Below, piece after piece: positions 9,997 to 19,611 of a stretch of DNA of 64,000 nucleotides. The stretch lies in assembly GCF_030812255.1 (NCBI RefSeq), contig NZ_JAUSSH010000012.1, positions 62,001-126,000 on the forward strand, written 5' to 3'. The DNA comes from Paeniglutamicibacter psychrophenolicus. Lineage in GTDB: Bacteria; Actinomycetota; Actinomycetes; Actinomycetales; Micrococcaceae. Position 1 is the stretch's first letter; the number at the start of each line of letters is the position of its first letter. A model generated the notes under the pieces. The model was not told the DNA's origin. It ran no database searches and saw only the letters and a program-made list of their open reading frames with translations. A program made the translations under genes and the position numbers.

Positions 9997-10482
9997 CTAC
10001 AGCTGCAACTTCATGCCATCGTGGCTCGCCGTGAATCCGAGGCCCGCATAGAAGCGGTGCGCGTCGGCGCGGCTCTTGTCCGTCGTCAGCTGCACCAACG
10101 AGCAACACTGGGACCGCGCGTACCCGATGCACCACTGAAGGAATTTCTTCCCCACCCCGCGCCCGCGGTAGTCCGCCTGGGTGCGCACCGCCTCGATCTG
10201 CGCGCGCCAGGCCCCGCGGCGGGACAAGCCCGGGATGAGCGAGAGCTGCAGCATGGCGATGACCTGCCCCGCATGCTCGCACACCAGCAATCGGTGCGCC
10301 GGGTCCCGCTCGATGGCCTCGAAGGCCGCCAGGTACGACCCCGAATCCTCCCCGGGCGCATCCCGTGTTGCGCCCAGTTGGTCATCGGCCAGCATCGACA
10401 GGAGCGCGGGCAGGTCGGCCCGCGCCGCATCGCGAACCGCGACCTCCAGCCCGGGCACCTCCAAGCGGGCCAGGGGCTTCAC
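9997..10482 (-). CDS. GNAT-family N-acetyltransferase
   Basis: A 161-aa acetyltransferase with the acetyl-CoA binding signature [20 protein letters not shown] (the R-G-x-G-V/G-K pattern) at residues 96-115 and the C-terminal [19 protein letters not shown], where the FYAGLGF tract is a GNAT hallmark. The N-terminus [20 protein letters not shown] is also typical. Substrate is unknown. The start GTG at 10482 overlaps the malate dehydrogenase stop by GTGA and is preceded by GGAAGGA, so translation is likely coupled to mdh. Expected to be the last gene of the MFS-mdh-GNAT cluster. Confidence 0.88.
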   Translation of the reverse strand: MKPLARLEVPGLEVAVRDAARADLPALLSMLADDQLGATRDAPGEDSGSYLAAFEAIERDPAHRLLVCEHAGQVIAMLQLSLIPGLSRRGAWRAQIEAVRTQADYRGRGVGKKFLQWCIGYARSQCCSLVQLTTDKSRADAHRFYAGLGFTASHDGMKLQL

Positions 10483-11534
10483 CGTCCGTTCCTTCCCTGG
10501 TCGCGTCCGATCAGCCCCATGGAGGCGACCATCCCGCGTTCCTCCTCGAGCTCCCTGACCGAGGCCGCGATCCGCGCACGGACCTCGGCTCCCGGCTCCA
10601 GACCCTGCTCGATCTGCCAGGCGCCGTCGCGCGAGTGCACGGGAAAGGAACTGACCAGGCCCCGGGGCACCCCGTAGGATCCGTCCGAGACCACCCCCGC
10701 CGACGTCCACGAATCGGCGGTTCCCGAGACCCAGTCCCGGACGTGCTCGACGGCTGCGGCCGCGGCCGAAGCGGCCGAGGAGGAACCTCGCACGGCAATG
10801 ATCTCCGCCCCGCGCTTGGCCACCCTGGGAATGAATCTCTCCGCCAACCAGGACTCGAGGCTGCAGCTGCCGCCCAGCGCCTCGGTCAACGCCTCGGGCA
10901 GCGGGCGGCGCGTTCCGTCGGGGCCCTGGACCCAGCCGTGGGAGATGTCCGGGACCTGGGAGGCCGAGTGGTTCCCCCAGATGGCCACGTTGCCGATGCC
11001 CGCCACGGGGACATCCAGGGTGCGGGCCAGCTGCGCCAGCGCCCGGTTGTGGTCCAGGCGGGTCATGGCGGTGAAGCGTTCGGGGGGCACATCCGGCGCA
11101 TGGGCCGCGGCGATCAACGCATTGGTGTTGGCGGGGTTCCCCACCACCAGGACGCGCACATCCGCAGCCGCATGGGCGTTGATGGCTGCACCCTGCGGAC
11201 CGAAGATCGCACCGTTGGCGGCCAGCAGGTCCCCGCGTTCCATCCCGGCCCCGCGCGGCCGGGAACCGACCAGCAGGGCCACGTTGGCACCGTCGAAGCC
11301 GCGGGAGGGATCGCTTGTCACTTCCACCGATGCCAGCGAGCCGAACGCACAGTCCTGCAATTCCAGGGCGCTGCCCTCGGCCGACTTCATGCCGGCAGGG
11401 ATCTCCAGCAACTGCAACCTCACCGGGGTGTCGGGTCCGAACATGGCCCCGGAGGCGATGCGGAACAGCAGCGCATAGCCGATCTGCCCTCCGGCTCCGG
11501 TCACGGCAACGGTCACAGGTGTTGGTGTGCTCAT
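10479..11534 (-). CDS. mdh: Malate dehydrogenase (NAD-dependent, LDH-like cytosolic type)
   Basis: A 351-aa enzyme oxidising malate to oxaloacetate in the TCA cycle. The NAD-binding loop is [20 protein letters not shown]; substrate-binding arginine and active-site segments are seen in [48 protein letters not shown] and [12 protein letters not shown] (catalytic His). It is about 20 residues longer than the usual 327-330 aa; the surplus is a C-terminal charged tail ([20 protein letters not shown]). The ATG at 11534 gives the canonical start; there is no clear Shine-Dalgarno. The stop overlaps the GNAT start. Upstream by 51 bp on the same strand is an MFS carrier. Confidence 0.93.
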   Translation of the reverse strand: MSTPTPVTVAVTGAGGQIGYALLFRIASGAMFGPDTPVRLQLLEIPAGMKSAEGSALELQDCAFGSLASVEVTSDPSRGFDGANVALLVGSRPRGAGMERGDLLAANGAIFGPQGAAINAHAAADVRVLVVGNPANTNALIAAAHAPDVPPERFTAMTRLDHNRALAQLARTLDVPVAGIGNVAIWGNHSASQVPDISHGWVQGPDGTRRPLPEALTEALGGSCSLESWLAERFIPRVAKRGAEIIAVRGSSSAASAAAAAVEHVRDWVSGTADSWTSAGVVSDGSYGVPRGLVSSFPVHSRDGAWQIEQGLEPGAEVRARIAASVRELEEERGMVASMGLIGRDQGRNGR

Positions 11535-11585
11535 GGCTAAATGCAACCACCAATGACGGGCAAAAGCCACGGCCCGCCAGGGAGG

Positions 11586-12908
11586 CTAGGCGGACGTGCG
11601 CGGGCCGCGAACCGGGATCAGCAGCAGCAGCCCCAGGAGCAGCACCACCAGGATGCCCAGGATGCCGTAGCGCTGGGCCTCGGCCACATGCGGGGCGGCC
11701 AGGGCGATGGAGGCCGCGAAGAGGGCCGGGGCCAGGAAGCTGACGGCACGGCCCGTGGTGGCGTAGAGCCCGAACAGCTCGCCCTCCTGCCCGGTCGGGG
11801 CCAGCCGGGCCAGGAAGGCTCGGCTGGAGGCCTGAGCGGGACCGACGAACAGGCACAGCAGCAACCCGAAGATCCAGAAGCCCGAGGCGTCGGGGGAGAA
11901 GAACACGCCCAGGCCCGCAACGAGCAACCCGATCAGGGAGATGACGATAACCCGCTTGGGACCGATCCTGTCATCGAGCATGCCGCCGACCATGGCCCCT
12001 GCAGCGGCCACCACGTTGCCGACGATGGCGAAGATGATCACCTGCTGCAGCGGGAAGCCGAAGGTGCCCGCGGCGATGATCCCGCCGAAGGTGAACACCG
12101 CCGCCAGCCCGTCGCGGAAGACCGCACTGGCGAACAGGAAATAGACCGTGTGGCGATCCGCGCGGGCCAGCGCCACGACGCGGCGCCACAATTCCTGGTA
12201 GGACTGCACGATGGTGAAGCGCGGGCCGCCGGGATCCCCGGGGATCTCGGGCACCGCAAAGAGCACCGGCAGGCCGAAGCCCATGAACCACACGGCGGAG
12301 AACACCGCGACCAGGCGCAGGTTCAGCGAGTTGGTGTCCGAGGCCCCGGCCCAGTCGAAGAGCGGGGTCACCAGGGTGAACAGCACGATCGCCAGGGCCA
12401 GGATGCCACCGAGGTAGCCCATGCCCCAGCCGAATCCGGAGACCTTGCCGATGGTGGACGGGGTGGAAATCTGCGGCAGCATCGCGTTGTAGTTCACCGC
12501 GGCGAACTCCGCGAAGACCGAGGCCGCGGCAATCAGGGTCACCCCGAGGACCAGGAAACGCGGCTCGGGGAAAACGAAGAAGCAGGCGGCCGTGAGAAGG
12601 GCCACGATCACGGTGTTCACGCCCAGCCAGAAACGCCTCCGGCCCCCGGCATCCGAACGCAGCCCGGTGACCGGGGCCAGCAGCGCGATGGCCACCCCGG
12701 CGATGGCCAGGCCGTTGCCCAGGACCACCGAATTGGCGTCCTTGTTGCCGAAAAGGTCGCTGGTCAGATACACGGTGAAGACGAAAGTTGTCATCACCGC
12801 GTTGATCGCGGCGGAACCCCAATCCCAGGATGCCCATGCCAAGACGGGTTTGGTGATTATTTTCCGCCGGTCGGTCGATGCCGAGGGTGCCACAGGGAAC
12901 TCGCTCAT
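11586..12908 (-). CDS. MFS transporter of the UMF1 (Atg22-like) family
   Basis: A 440-aa carrier with about 12 hydrophobic segments. The UMF1/Atg22 signature is clear: LAWASWDWGSAAINAVMTTF at the first helix, AVNYNAMLPQIS, and GKVSGFGWGMGYLGG. Members are widespread in actinobacteria but substrates are mostly unknown. I use the ATG at 12908 (MSEFPVAP); an ATG at 12938 is in frame. The gene leads a cluster with mdh and GNAT on the same strand, so a dicarboxylate or amino-acid related substrate is conceivable but unproven. It is divergent from the mrp operon, with a 245-bp AT-richer promoter region between. Confidence 0.85.
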   Translation of the reverse strand: MSEFPVAPSASTDRRKIITKPVLAWASWDWGSAAINAVMTTFVFTVYLTSDLFGNKDANSVVLGNGLAIAGVAIALLAPVTGLRSDAGGRRRFWLGVNTVIVALLTAACFFVFPEPRFLVLGVTLIAAASVFAEFAAVNYNAMLPQISTPSTIGKVSGFGWGMGYLGGILALAIVLFTLVTPLFDWAGASDTNSLNLRLVAVFSAVWFMGFGLPVLFAVPEIPGDPGGPRFTIVQSYQELWRRVVALARADRHTVYFLFASAVFRDGLAAVFTFGGIIAAGTFGFPLQQVIIFAIVGNVVAAAGAMVGGMLDDRIGPKRVIVISLIGLLVAGLGVFFSPDASGFWIFGLLLCLFVGPAQASSRAFLARLAPTGQEGELFGLYATTGRAVSFLAPALFAASIALAAPHVAEAQRYGILGILVVLLLGLLLLIPVRGPRTSA

Positions 12909-13153
12909 GGGTGCATCGTAACTCGCCGAAACAAACAACGGGGGAAGACCGGCAAATTTCGTGCTCGCGCCGCAGAAATTTTCTTTGCAATTCGGATCTT
13001 AAACAATCCGGAAACGCGTATTATTCCTCAAAACTTCATCGGCTGAATCCCGTGCCAAAGAGCTGTTCGACACCATCCGGCTGATATCCTAAAAGCTGCC
13101 TTTTGACCGTTTTTGTTGCCAGGGCACTGGCCTGCCGACCATGGGAGATAAGT

Positions 13154-16141
13154 GTGCTCCTAGTCCTGATTGCGCTTTTTGTTGTTGCGGCAATTGCACC
13201 ATTGATTTTTCGGCTGCTGGGCCGTTCAACCTTCTATGTCTTGGCGGCGGTTCCCGCCGTGGCCTTCGCCTGGCTTGTGGCCAGCTTCCCCTCGTTCCTG
13301 GATGCCGAGCAGGCCGCCGCGAGCGGTGAGCCCAACGCACCGCCCTCCGAGCTCTACAGCTGGATCGGCCCGCTGAACGCCCATCTCGATTTCCGGATGG
13401 ATGCCCTGGCCGCGGTGCTGTGCCTGCTGGTGCTCGGGGTCGGTTCCCTGGTGCTGTTTTACTGTGCGCGCTATTTCAAGAACGAGGACCCGCACACTGG
13501 AGCTTTCGGCGCCCAGCTGCTGGCCTTTGCCGCCTCGATGTTCGGCCTGGTCACCGCCGACGACATGATCATGCTCTTCATCTTCTGGGAGCTGACCACG
13601 ATCCTGTCCTTCCTGCTGATCGGGTTCAACCGCACCAGGATGAGCGCACGGCGTTCGGCACTGACCGCCCTGATGGTCACCACCTTTGGCGGCCTGACGA
13701 TGCTGGCCGGACTGGTCATGCTCGGCAATGCGGCCGGCACCTACCGCATCTCCGAGATCCTGGCCATGGCCCCGGAACTCACCGCCCTGGGCACCTACAT
13801 CGACGTGGCCATCGCCCTGGTGTTGATCGGCGCGATCTCCAAGTCCGCTCTCGTTCCCTTCCACTTCTGGCTCCCCGGCGCCATGGCGGCCCCCACCCCG
13901 GTCTCCGCGTACCTGCACGCAGCGGCCATGGTCAAGGCCGGCATCTACCTGGTGGCACGACTGGCCCCGGGCTTCAACGAAACCGCCTTCTGGCAACCCA
14001 TGCTGCTCTGGCTCGGACTGGCGACCCTGCTGATCGGCGGCTGGCGAGCGCTGAAGCAACACGACCTCAAACTGCTGCTGGCCTACGGCACGGTCTCCCA
14101 GCTGGGCTTCCTGATCCTGGTCATGGGCATCGGAAGCCCCAACGCGGCGCTCGCTGGCCTGGCCATGATGCTGGCCCACGGGTTCTTCAAGGCAACGCTC
14201 TTCCTGGTCGTGGGAATCATCGACCACAAGTCCGGAACCCGCGACCTGCACCAGCTGTCCGGGCTCTACCGCTCCTCCCCGGTCCTCTTTGCCGTTGCCG
14301 CCATCGCCGCGGCCTCGATGGCAGGCTTCCCGCCGCTCTACGGCTTCGTCGCCAAGGAAGCGGTCTACGAGGCGCTGCTGGAGCATGCCCAGGGCAACGG
14401 CGCCACCGGTGTGGTGCTGCTGGTGGGCGTCCTGCTCGGGGCCATGATGACCTTCGCCTACTCCGCACGCTTCTTGTGGGGCGGCTTCGCCTCCAAGCGG
14501 GGCCTTGAACCCAGCGTGTTCCCGCGCGTCCCGGCACTGTTCCTGGCCCCGCTGCTGGTCCTCACCGGCGCCACGGTCGTGTTCGCCTGGATCCCGCACG
14601 TGCTCGAGGGCGCCATCGCCCCCTACCTGGGCCTGTTCGGATCCGCCGAGAACCCCATCCACCTGGGCCTCTGGCACGGGTTCAGCCCCGCGCTGGGTCT
14701 GAGCATCCTGACCATGATCGCGGGCACCGCGCTCTTCCTGGCCCGGGAGAGGACCTTCCACCTCCAGTCCCGGGTCCCGGCGTTGCTGGATGCCGAACGA
14801 GACTACAAGCACATGGTCACCGGCGTGGACAACCTGGCCATCTGGCTCACCGGACGCACCCAGCGCGGTTCCTTGTCCTTCTACCTCGTGGTGATCCTCA
14901 TCGTGGCGCTGCTGCTGCCGGCCGGCACCGCGATCCTGCTCAGCACCCCGGCACCGGGAAACTTCATCGCCTTCGACCACCCCGCCCAGCTGGTCATCGG
15001 GCTCATCATGATCCTCGGCGCCCTCGGTGCGCTGCAGGCCAACCGCCGCTTCCTGGCGGTGCTGATGGTCTCGGTCAGCGGCTACGGCATGGCCGCGATC
15101 TTCGCGCTGCAGGGAGCACCGGACCTGGCCGTGACCCAGCTCTTGGTCGAAACCATCGTGCTGGTCGCCTTCGTGCTGGCGCTGCGCGCCCTGCCGGTGG
15201 AACTGTGGGCCAAGAACCCCACCGGGCACCGGCTGGGCCGGGCGCTGATCGGCATCGGGTTCGGCGCCTCCATGATCTACATCGCCGCCACCTCGATGGC
15301 CTCGCGGGTCGCGGATCCGATCTCGCTGGCCTACCCGGAACTTGCCTACACCGGCGGAGCGGGCAAGAACATCGTCAACGTCACCCTGGTGGACATGCGC
15401 GCCTGGGACACCTTCGGGGAAATCACGGTGCTGGCCGCGGCCGCCACCGGCGTGGCCTCGCTGATCTTCGTGCGCGGGCGCGGGGACAAGCGGGTGCGCG
15501 CCTCGAACGTGCCGCGCGGATCGGTCGACCACGGTTCCGAGGCCATCGGCGGGGCCAGTCCCAGCCGCGCCGGACTGGCAGTGGCCAGGACCTTTGCGAT
15601 CTCCAAGAAGGATTCCTGGCTGGTCGCCGGGCACACCCTGGCCCCGGAGCGCCGCTCGATCACCTTCGAGGTGGTCACCCGGCTGCTCTTCCACACCATC
15701 CTGCTGGCCTCCGTGTACTTGCTGCTGGCCGGCCACAACACCCCCGGCGGAGGCTTTGCCGGCGGGCTGCTGGCCGGCCTGGCCCTGACCATCCGCTACC
15801 TGGCCGGCGGCCGGGTGGAACTGGCCGAGGCCACCCCGGTCAGCCCGGGCACGCTGATGGGCACCGGGCTGGGCCTGGCGGCACTGACCGCCGCGGCGCC
15901 GCTGCTCCTGGGCGCCCAGATGTTCACCTCCGCGGCCATCGAATTCACCTGGCCGCTCTTCGGGGAGCAGAAGTTCGTGACTTCCACGCTCTTCGACATC
16001 GGGGTGTACCTGGTGGTGGTCGGGCTGGTCATCGACGTGCTGCGCTCCCTGGGCTCGGAGATCGACGACCGTTCCGAGGGCCGCAGCCCCACCGACACAC
16101 ATGACATGGTTTCCGACGCGGATACGGGAGTTGGACGATGA
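13154..16141 (+). CDS. mrpA: Mrp Na+/H+ antiporter subunit A fused to subunit B
   Basis: This 995-aa membrane protein is the large subunit of the multi-subunit Mrp (Mnh/Sha) Na+(K+)/H+ antiporter. Residues up to about 770 are MrpA, homologous to NuoL, with DDMIMLFIFWELTTILSFLL, SKSALVPFHFWLPGAMAAPT and HAAAMVKAGIYLVARLAPGF. The C-terminal part from about 830 is a complete MrpB domain, recognised by LLAGHNTPGGGFAGGLLAGL. The A-B fusion explains why no separate mrpB follows. The GTG at 13154 is chosen because GGGAGAT lies just upstream. Its stop overlaps the next start by ATGA. It opens a six-gene operon. Confidence 0.93.
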   Translation: MLLVLIALFVVAAIAPLIFRLLGRSTFYVLAAVPAVAFAWLVASFPSFLDAEQAAASGEPNAPPSELYSWIGPLNAHLDFRMDALAAVLCLLVLGVGSLVLFYCARYFKNEDPHTGAFGAQLLAFAASMFGLVTADDMIMLFIFWELTTILSFLLIGFNRTRMSARRSALTALMVTTFGGLTMLAGLVMLGNAAGTYRISEILAMAPELTALGTYIDVAIALVLIGAISKSALVPFHFWLPGAMAAPTPVSAYLHAAAMVKAGIYLVARLAPGFNETAFWQPMLLWLGLATLLIGGWRALKQHDLKLLLAYGTVSQLGFLILVMGIGSPNAALAGLAMMLAHGFFKATLFLVVGIIDHKSGTRDLHQLSGLYRSSPVLFAVAAIAAASMAGFPPLYGFVAKEAVYEALLEHAQGNGATGVVLLVGVLLGAMMTFAYSARFLWGGFASKRGLEPSVFPRVPALFLAPLLVLTGATVVFAWIPHVLEGAIAPYLGLFGSAENPIHLGLWHGFSPALGLSILTMIAGTALFLARERTFHLQSRVPALLDAERDYKHMVTGVDNLAIWLTGRTQRGSLSFYLVVILIVALLLPAGTAILLSTPAPGNFIAFDHPAQLVIGLIMILGALGALQANRRFLAVLMVSVSGYGMAAIFALQGAPDLAVTQLLVETIVLVAFVLALRALPVELWAKNPTGHRLGRALIGIGFGASMIYIAATSMASRVADPISLAYPELAYTGGAGKNIVNVTLVDMRAWDTFGEITVLAAAATGVASLIFVRGRGDKRVRASNVPRGSVDHGSEAIGGASPSRAGLAVARTFAISKKDSWLVAGHTLAPERRSITFEVVTRLLFHTILLASVYLLLAGHNTPGGGFAGGLLAGLALTIRYLAGGRVELAEATPVSPGTLMGTGLGLAALTAAAPLLLGAQMFTSAAIEFTWPLFGEQKFVTSTLFDIGVYLVVVGLVIDVLRSLGSEIDDRSEGRSPTDTHDMVSDADTGVGR

Positions 16142-16602
16142 GCACCAATATCACCTTGCTCATAGTGATGGGCGTGCTCTTCGCCGTGGGCATCTACCTT
16201 TTGCTCGAGCGTTCGCTGACCCGCGTGCTGCTGGGCATCGTGGTGCTGGGCAACGGGGTGAACCTGTTGATCCTCTCCGCCGGAGGGCGCCGCGGCGAGG
16301 CGCCGCTGTACCGGTCGGCGCTGGATGCACAGGAATACAGCGACCCGCTGCCGCAGGCGCTGATCCTCACGGCCATCGTGATCACCTTCGCGGTGACAGC
16401 GTTCATGCTGGGCATCATCTACCGCTCCTGGGTCATCTCCCGGGCCGACGTGGTCGCCGACGACGACGAGGACCTGCGCGTCTCGCAGCAGTCGACCTTC
16501 GACTTCGAGGAAGACTCCCCGGTCCCCGAGGACACCACCGAATTCGAGGGCGAGGACGCCGAGCCCGCAGGGAACCACCCGGAGAAGGGGCCGCACGCAT
16601 GA
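16138..16602 (+). CDS. mrpC: Mrp antiporter subunit C
   Basis: A 154-aa subunit homologous to NuoK, with three hydrophobic helices: ITLLIVMGVLFAVGIYLLLE, TRVLLGIVVLGNGVNLLILS and LILTAIVITFAVTAFMLGII. The conserved LGNGVNLL and DPLPQALILTAIVI segments identify MrpC. After the third helix is an acidic cytoplasmic tail of about 45 residues rich in Asp and Glu (ADDDEDLRVSQQ), longer than in Bacillus MrpC. It overlaps mrpA upstream and mrpD downstream by ATGA, indicating coupled translation. Confidence 0.93.
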   Translation: MSTNITLLIVMGVLFAVGIYLLLERSLTRVLLGIVVLGNGVNLLILSAGGRRGEAPLYRSALDAQEYSDPLPQALILTAIVITFAVTAFMLGIIYRSWVISRADVVADDDEDLRVSQQSTFDFEEDSPVPEDTTEFEGEDAEPAGNHPEKGPHA

Positions 16603-18224
16603 TCGATGCACCACTGACCGCCGTTTCATTTGCCCCGCTGGTCGTGGCCCTGCCGATCTTCGGTGCCGCCCTGGCCTTCATCCTGCGCCGCAAGCGCCGC
16701 ACCCAGCGCCTGGTGACCATCGCGGTCCTGGTGATCACGCTCTGCCTGGAAGCCTGGATGCTGGCCACGGTCTGGGGCGGGGGGACCTACTCGGTGACCC
16801 TCGGCGGCTGGGCCCCGCCGTTTGGCATCTCCATGGTCGTGGACGGGTTCTCGGCATTCATGCTGGTGGTCTCCTCCATCGTCTCCCTGGCGGTGCTGCT
16901 CTACGCCACCAGCCAGGGCATGGCCGACGGGGACGAGGACGGGCCCGTCTCGATCTTCCACCCCGCCTACCTGATCCTGGTCGCCGGGGTCTCCAACGCC
17001 TTTTTGGCCGGGGACCTCTTCAACCTCTACGTGGGCTTCGAGATCCTGCTGACGGCCTCCTACGTGCTGCTGACCCTGGGCGGGACCACCGCGCGGATCC
17101 GAGCGGGCACCACCTACGTGGTGGTCTCGGTCGCCTCCTCGCTGCTCTTCCTGATCGCCATCGGCATGATCTATGCGGCCGCCGGCACCGTGAACATGGC
17201 GGACCTGGCCGTGAAGCTGCCGGAGATCTCCCCGGGCACGCAGACCGTGCTGCACGTGATGCTGCTGGTCGCCTTCGGGATCAAGGCCGCGGTCTTCCCG
17301 CTGTCCTTCTGGCTCCCGGACTCCTACCCGACCGCCCCGGCCCCGGTCACCGCGGTGTTCGCCGGGCTGCTGACCAAGGTCGGGGTCTATGCGATCATCC
17401 GCACCGAGACGCTGCTCTTCCCCGCGAACCAGCTCTCCGAACCCTTGATGGTCGTGGCCGGGCTGACCATGCTGGTGGGCATCCTAGGTGCCGTGGCGCA
17501 GACCGACATCAAGCGCATGCTCTCCTTCACCCTCACCAGCCACATCGGATTCCTGATCTTCGGGGTGGCCGTGGGGAACCAGCTGGGGCTGGGGGCCACC
17601 ATCTACTACGTGGCCCACCACATCGTGGTGCAGACCTCGCTCTTCCTGGTCGCCGGGCTCATCGAACGCCGGGCCGGGACCTCGAACATCGAGCGGCTCG
17701 GCTCGCTGGCCAAGCTTTCGCCGTTGCTGGCGCTGCTCTTCTTCGTCCCGGCCATGAACCTGGGCGGCATCCCGCCCTTCTCCGGCTTCCTGGGGAAGCT
17801 CGGGCTGGTGCAGGGCGGCGCCGAACTGGGCACGCCCGTGGCCTGGGCGCTGGTGGGGGTGTCCCTGTTGACCTCGCTGTTGACGTTGCTGGCGATAGCG
17901 CGTGTGTGGAACAGGGCGTTCTGGCGCAAGGCCGAGGACGCCACGGACCCGGACCCGCTGCTGCTGGTGGGCGTGGAAGCCGCGCGCGGGGCGACCTACG
18001 ACATCGTGGCCAACGAGCCGGCCAGCCGCTATTCCGACCGCGGGAACACCGCACTGCTGCCCAACGGCATGCTGGCCATGACCGCGGCCCTGGTGCTGGT
18101 GGGCGTGGCGCTGACGGTGTTTGCCGGGCCGCTGTTTGAATTCAGCGACCAGGTCGCCGGCCAGCTGCTGGACCCGAACAACTACATCGAGGCGGTCCTC
18201 GGAACCGGGCAGGGGGTACGGTAA
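16599..18224 (+). CDS. mrpD: Mrp antiporter subunit D
   Basis: A 541-aa subunit homologous to NuoM/NuoN, forming a second putative proton channel of the complex. About 14 hydrophobic segments are present, with NLYVGFEILLTASYVLLTLG, FGIKAAVFPLSFWLPDSYPT, FAGLLTKVGVYAIIRTETLL and DIKRMLSFTLTSHIGFLIFG as family motifs; the lysines and glutamate in these helices are intact. The start is the ATG at 16599, preceded by GGAGAAGGGG and overlapping the mrpC stop (ATGA). The next gene starts on the base after its stop. Confidence 0.94.
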   Translation: MIDAPLTAVSFAPLVVALPIFGAALAFILRRKRRTQRLVTIAVLVITLCLEAWMLATVWGGGTYSVTLGGWAPPFGISMVVDGFSAFMLVVSSIVSLAVLLYATSQGMADGDEDGPVSIFHPAYLILVAGVSNAFLAGDLFNLYVGFEILLTASYVLLTLGGTTARIRAGTTYVVVSVASSLLFLIAIGMIYAAAGTVNMADLAVKLPEISPGTQTVLHVMLLVAFGIKAAVFPLSFWLPDSYPTAPAPVTAVFAGLLTKVGVYAIIRTETLLFPANQLSEPLMVVAGLTMLVGILGAVAQTDIKRMLSFTLTSHIGFLIFGVAVGNQLGLGATIYYVAHHIVVQTSLFLVAGLIERRAGTSNIERLGSLAKLSPLLALLFFVPAMNLGGIPPFSGFLGKLGLVQGGAELGTPVAWALVGVSLLTSLLTLLAIARVWNRAFWRKAEDATDPDPLLLVGVEAARGATYDIVANEPASRYSDRGNTALLPNGMLAMTAALVLVGVALTVFAGPLFEFSDQVAGQLLDPNNYIEAVLGTGQGVR

Positions 18225-18839
18225 ATGACCAAGGAACAACGGCTGAAAGACGCCACCGACGAATCCGGGGCACGCCAACGCGCCACCCTGCGCCAGGAAC
18301 TGCCTCTGCTGGCAGGCATGATGCTGGTCTGGGGTGCGCTCTGGCAGGACTTCGCCATCGGCAACCTCGTCTTCGGGCTGCTGATCTCGCTGGTGCTGGT
18401 GCGGGTCTTCCGGCTGCCGCCGGTGATCCTATCGGGGCGCTTCAATGTTTGGCGTGCCGCGGTGTTCGCCGGGGCGTTCCTGCGGGACGTGACCCTGGCC
18501 AGCTTCGAGGTCCTGTACCTGGCGGTGTTCCGCGGCCCGCGCACCACAAGCGCGATCATCACCGTCACGCTGCGCACCGGATCGGACTTGCTGGTCACCT
18601 TCGTGGGCCACGTGCTGACGCTGGTCCCCGGCTCCTACGTCGTGGAGGTGGACCGGCGGACCTCGACCCTGTACCTGCACGTGCTCAACGTCAACGACGA
18701 GGCCGGGGTGGAAAAGGCGCGGGCCTCGGTGATGATGATCGAGGAACGGCTGATCCGCATGATGGGCACCAAGGAAGAACTGGCCGAGTTGAATGCCGAG
18801 AAATCGGCCCCGGGCAAGGAACACGGAGAAACACCATGA
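18225..18839 (+). CDS. mrpE: Mrp antiporter subunit E
   Basis: A 204-aa subunit. After a charged N-terminus of about 25 residues come two hydrophobic stretches (PLLAGMMLVWGALWQDFAIG and NLVFGLLISLVLVRVFRL), then the soluble domain with the typical RTGSDLLVTFVGHVLTLVPG and TSTLYLHVLNV. These match MrpE (PF01899). It abuts mrpD without a gap and overlaps mrpF by ATGA. MrpE is needed for assembly and full activity of the complex in systems that have been tested. Confidence 0.92.
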   Translation: MTKEQRLKDATDESGARQRATLRQELPLLAGMMLVWGALWQDFAIGNLVFGLLISLVLVRVFRLPPVILSGRFNVWRAAVFAGAFLRDVTLASFEVLYLAVFRGPRTTSAIITVTLRTGSDLLVTFVGHVLTLVPGSYVVEVDRRTSTLYLHVLNVNDEAGVEKARASVMMIEERLIRMMGTKEELAELNAEKSAPGKEHGETP

Positions 18840-19099
18840 ACATCGTCCTGTGGATCTGCGGGATCACGCTCTCGATCGCCGGCGCCCTGGCCATGATCAG
18901 GCTGGCCAAGGGGCCCTCGATCCTGGAACGCGTCATCGCCACCGACGTGCTGCTGCTGATCGTCTCCGCGGCGCTGTGCGTGGACATGACCATCAACAAG
19001 CACACCGACAACCTCATCTTCGTGCTGCTGGCATGCCTGGTCGGGTTCGTCGGCTCGGTGACGGTTTCGCGCTTCGTCACGGACCGGAGGAACGCCTGA
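18836..19099 (+). CDS. mrpF: Mrp antiporter subunit F
   Basis: An 87-aa, three-helix subunit. IVLWICGITLSIAGALAMIR, GPSILERVIATDVLLLIVSA and FVLLACLVGFVGSVTVSRFV are the three segments; the middle GPSILERVIATD motif is diagnostic of MrpF/MnhF. It starts at the ATG overlapping the mrpE stop, and its TGA shares one base with the mrpG ATG (TGATG). Small size is normal for this subunit. Confidence 0.92.
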   Translation: MNIVLWICGITLSIAGALAMIRLAKGPSILERVIATDVLLLIVSAALCVDMTINKHTDNLIFVLLACLVGFVGSVTVSRFVTDRRNA

Positions 19100-19506
19100 T
19101 GCTGGACACCGTCATCGACATCGTGGCCGGGACGTTCATGATCGTCGGCTGCCTGATGTCACTGGCCGCGGGCATCGGCATGCTGCGCTTCCCGGACCTG
19201 CTCTCGCGCCTGCATGCGGCGACCAAGCCGCAGGTGCTGGGGCTGTTCCTGCTGCTGGCCGCGCTCGGGCTGGAACTGCGGTCCTGGGCGGTGCTTCCGG
19301 TGCTGCTCCTGGCCTGGCTGCTGCAGTTGCTCACCGCCCCGGTCTCGGCGCACATGGTGGGACGGGCCGGCTACCGGACCCGGCACCTGAAGCGCGAGAC
19401 CCTCATCGCGGACGAATTGGCGGCGGTGGTCGAGGCCGCGGAGCAGCGCGAAGAGGCCGAGCACGGCCGGGACGGCAACAGGGACCGCGCCGACTTCATC
19501 GACTAG
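19099..19506 (+). CDS. mrpG: Mrp antiporter subunit G
   Basis: A 135-aa subunit with three hydrophobic segments and the MrpG signature GIGMLRFPDLLSRLHAATKP followed by a helix (LGLFLLLAALGLELRSW) and a polar C-terminal tail rich in Glu and Arg. It is the last gene of the mrp operon; a GC hairpin follows at 19563. The order A(B)-C-D-E-F-G with overlaps at nearly every junction shows that the whole complex is present and presumably made in fixed stoichiometry. Confidence 0.92.
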   Translation: MLDTVIDIVAGTFMIVGCLMSLAAGIGMLRFPDLLSRLHAATKPQVLGLFLLLAALGLELRSWAVLPVLLLAWLLQLLTAPVSAHMVGRAGYRTRHLKRETLIADELAAVVEAAEQREEAEHGRDGNRDRADFID

Positions 19507-19562
19507 TCCACCGGACCCTGGGCCGGCGCCGCCAACCGGCACGGGCCACGCCAAAGCAGGGC

Positions 19563-19584
19563 CCGGCCGAACGCATCCGGCCGG
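19563..19584. terminator. Hairpin between mrpG and the DUF4235 gene
   Basis: Seven-bp perfect arms CCGGCCG and CGGCCGG around an 8-nt loop lie between two convergent genes. The stem is short but all G/C; no T tract. Bidirectional terminator is the likely role. Confidence 0.45.
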
Positions 19585-19611
19585 ACCCCCCGTGTGCGGA
19601 AGTGCGGAAGC

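Noticed and set aside
13226-16102. Very long minus-strand open frame opposite mrpA
   Set aside because: Antisense frame created by high GC3 of mrpA; composition is Gly/Gln/Arg/His-rich low complexity and no family is recognisable. Same reasoning removes long frames opposite ykoDC (20772-23768), MMPL/helicase (41081-43441), dnaK (45737-47590) and clpB (55635-58121).
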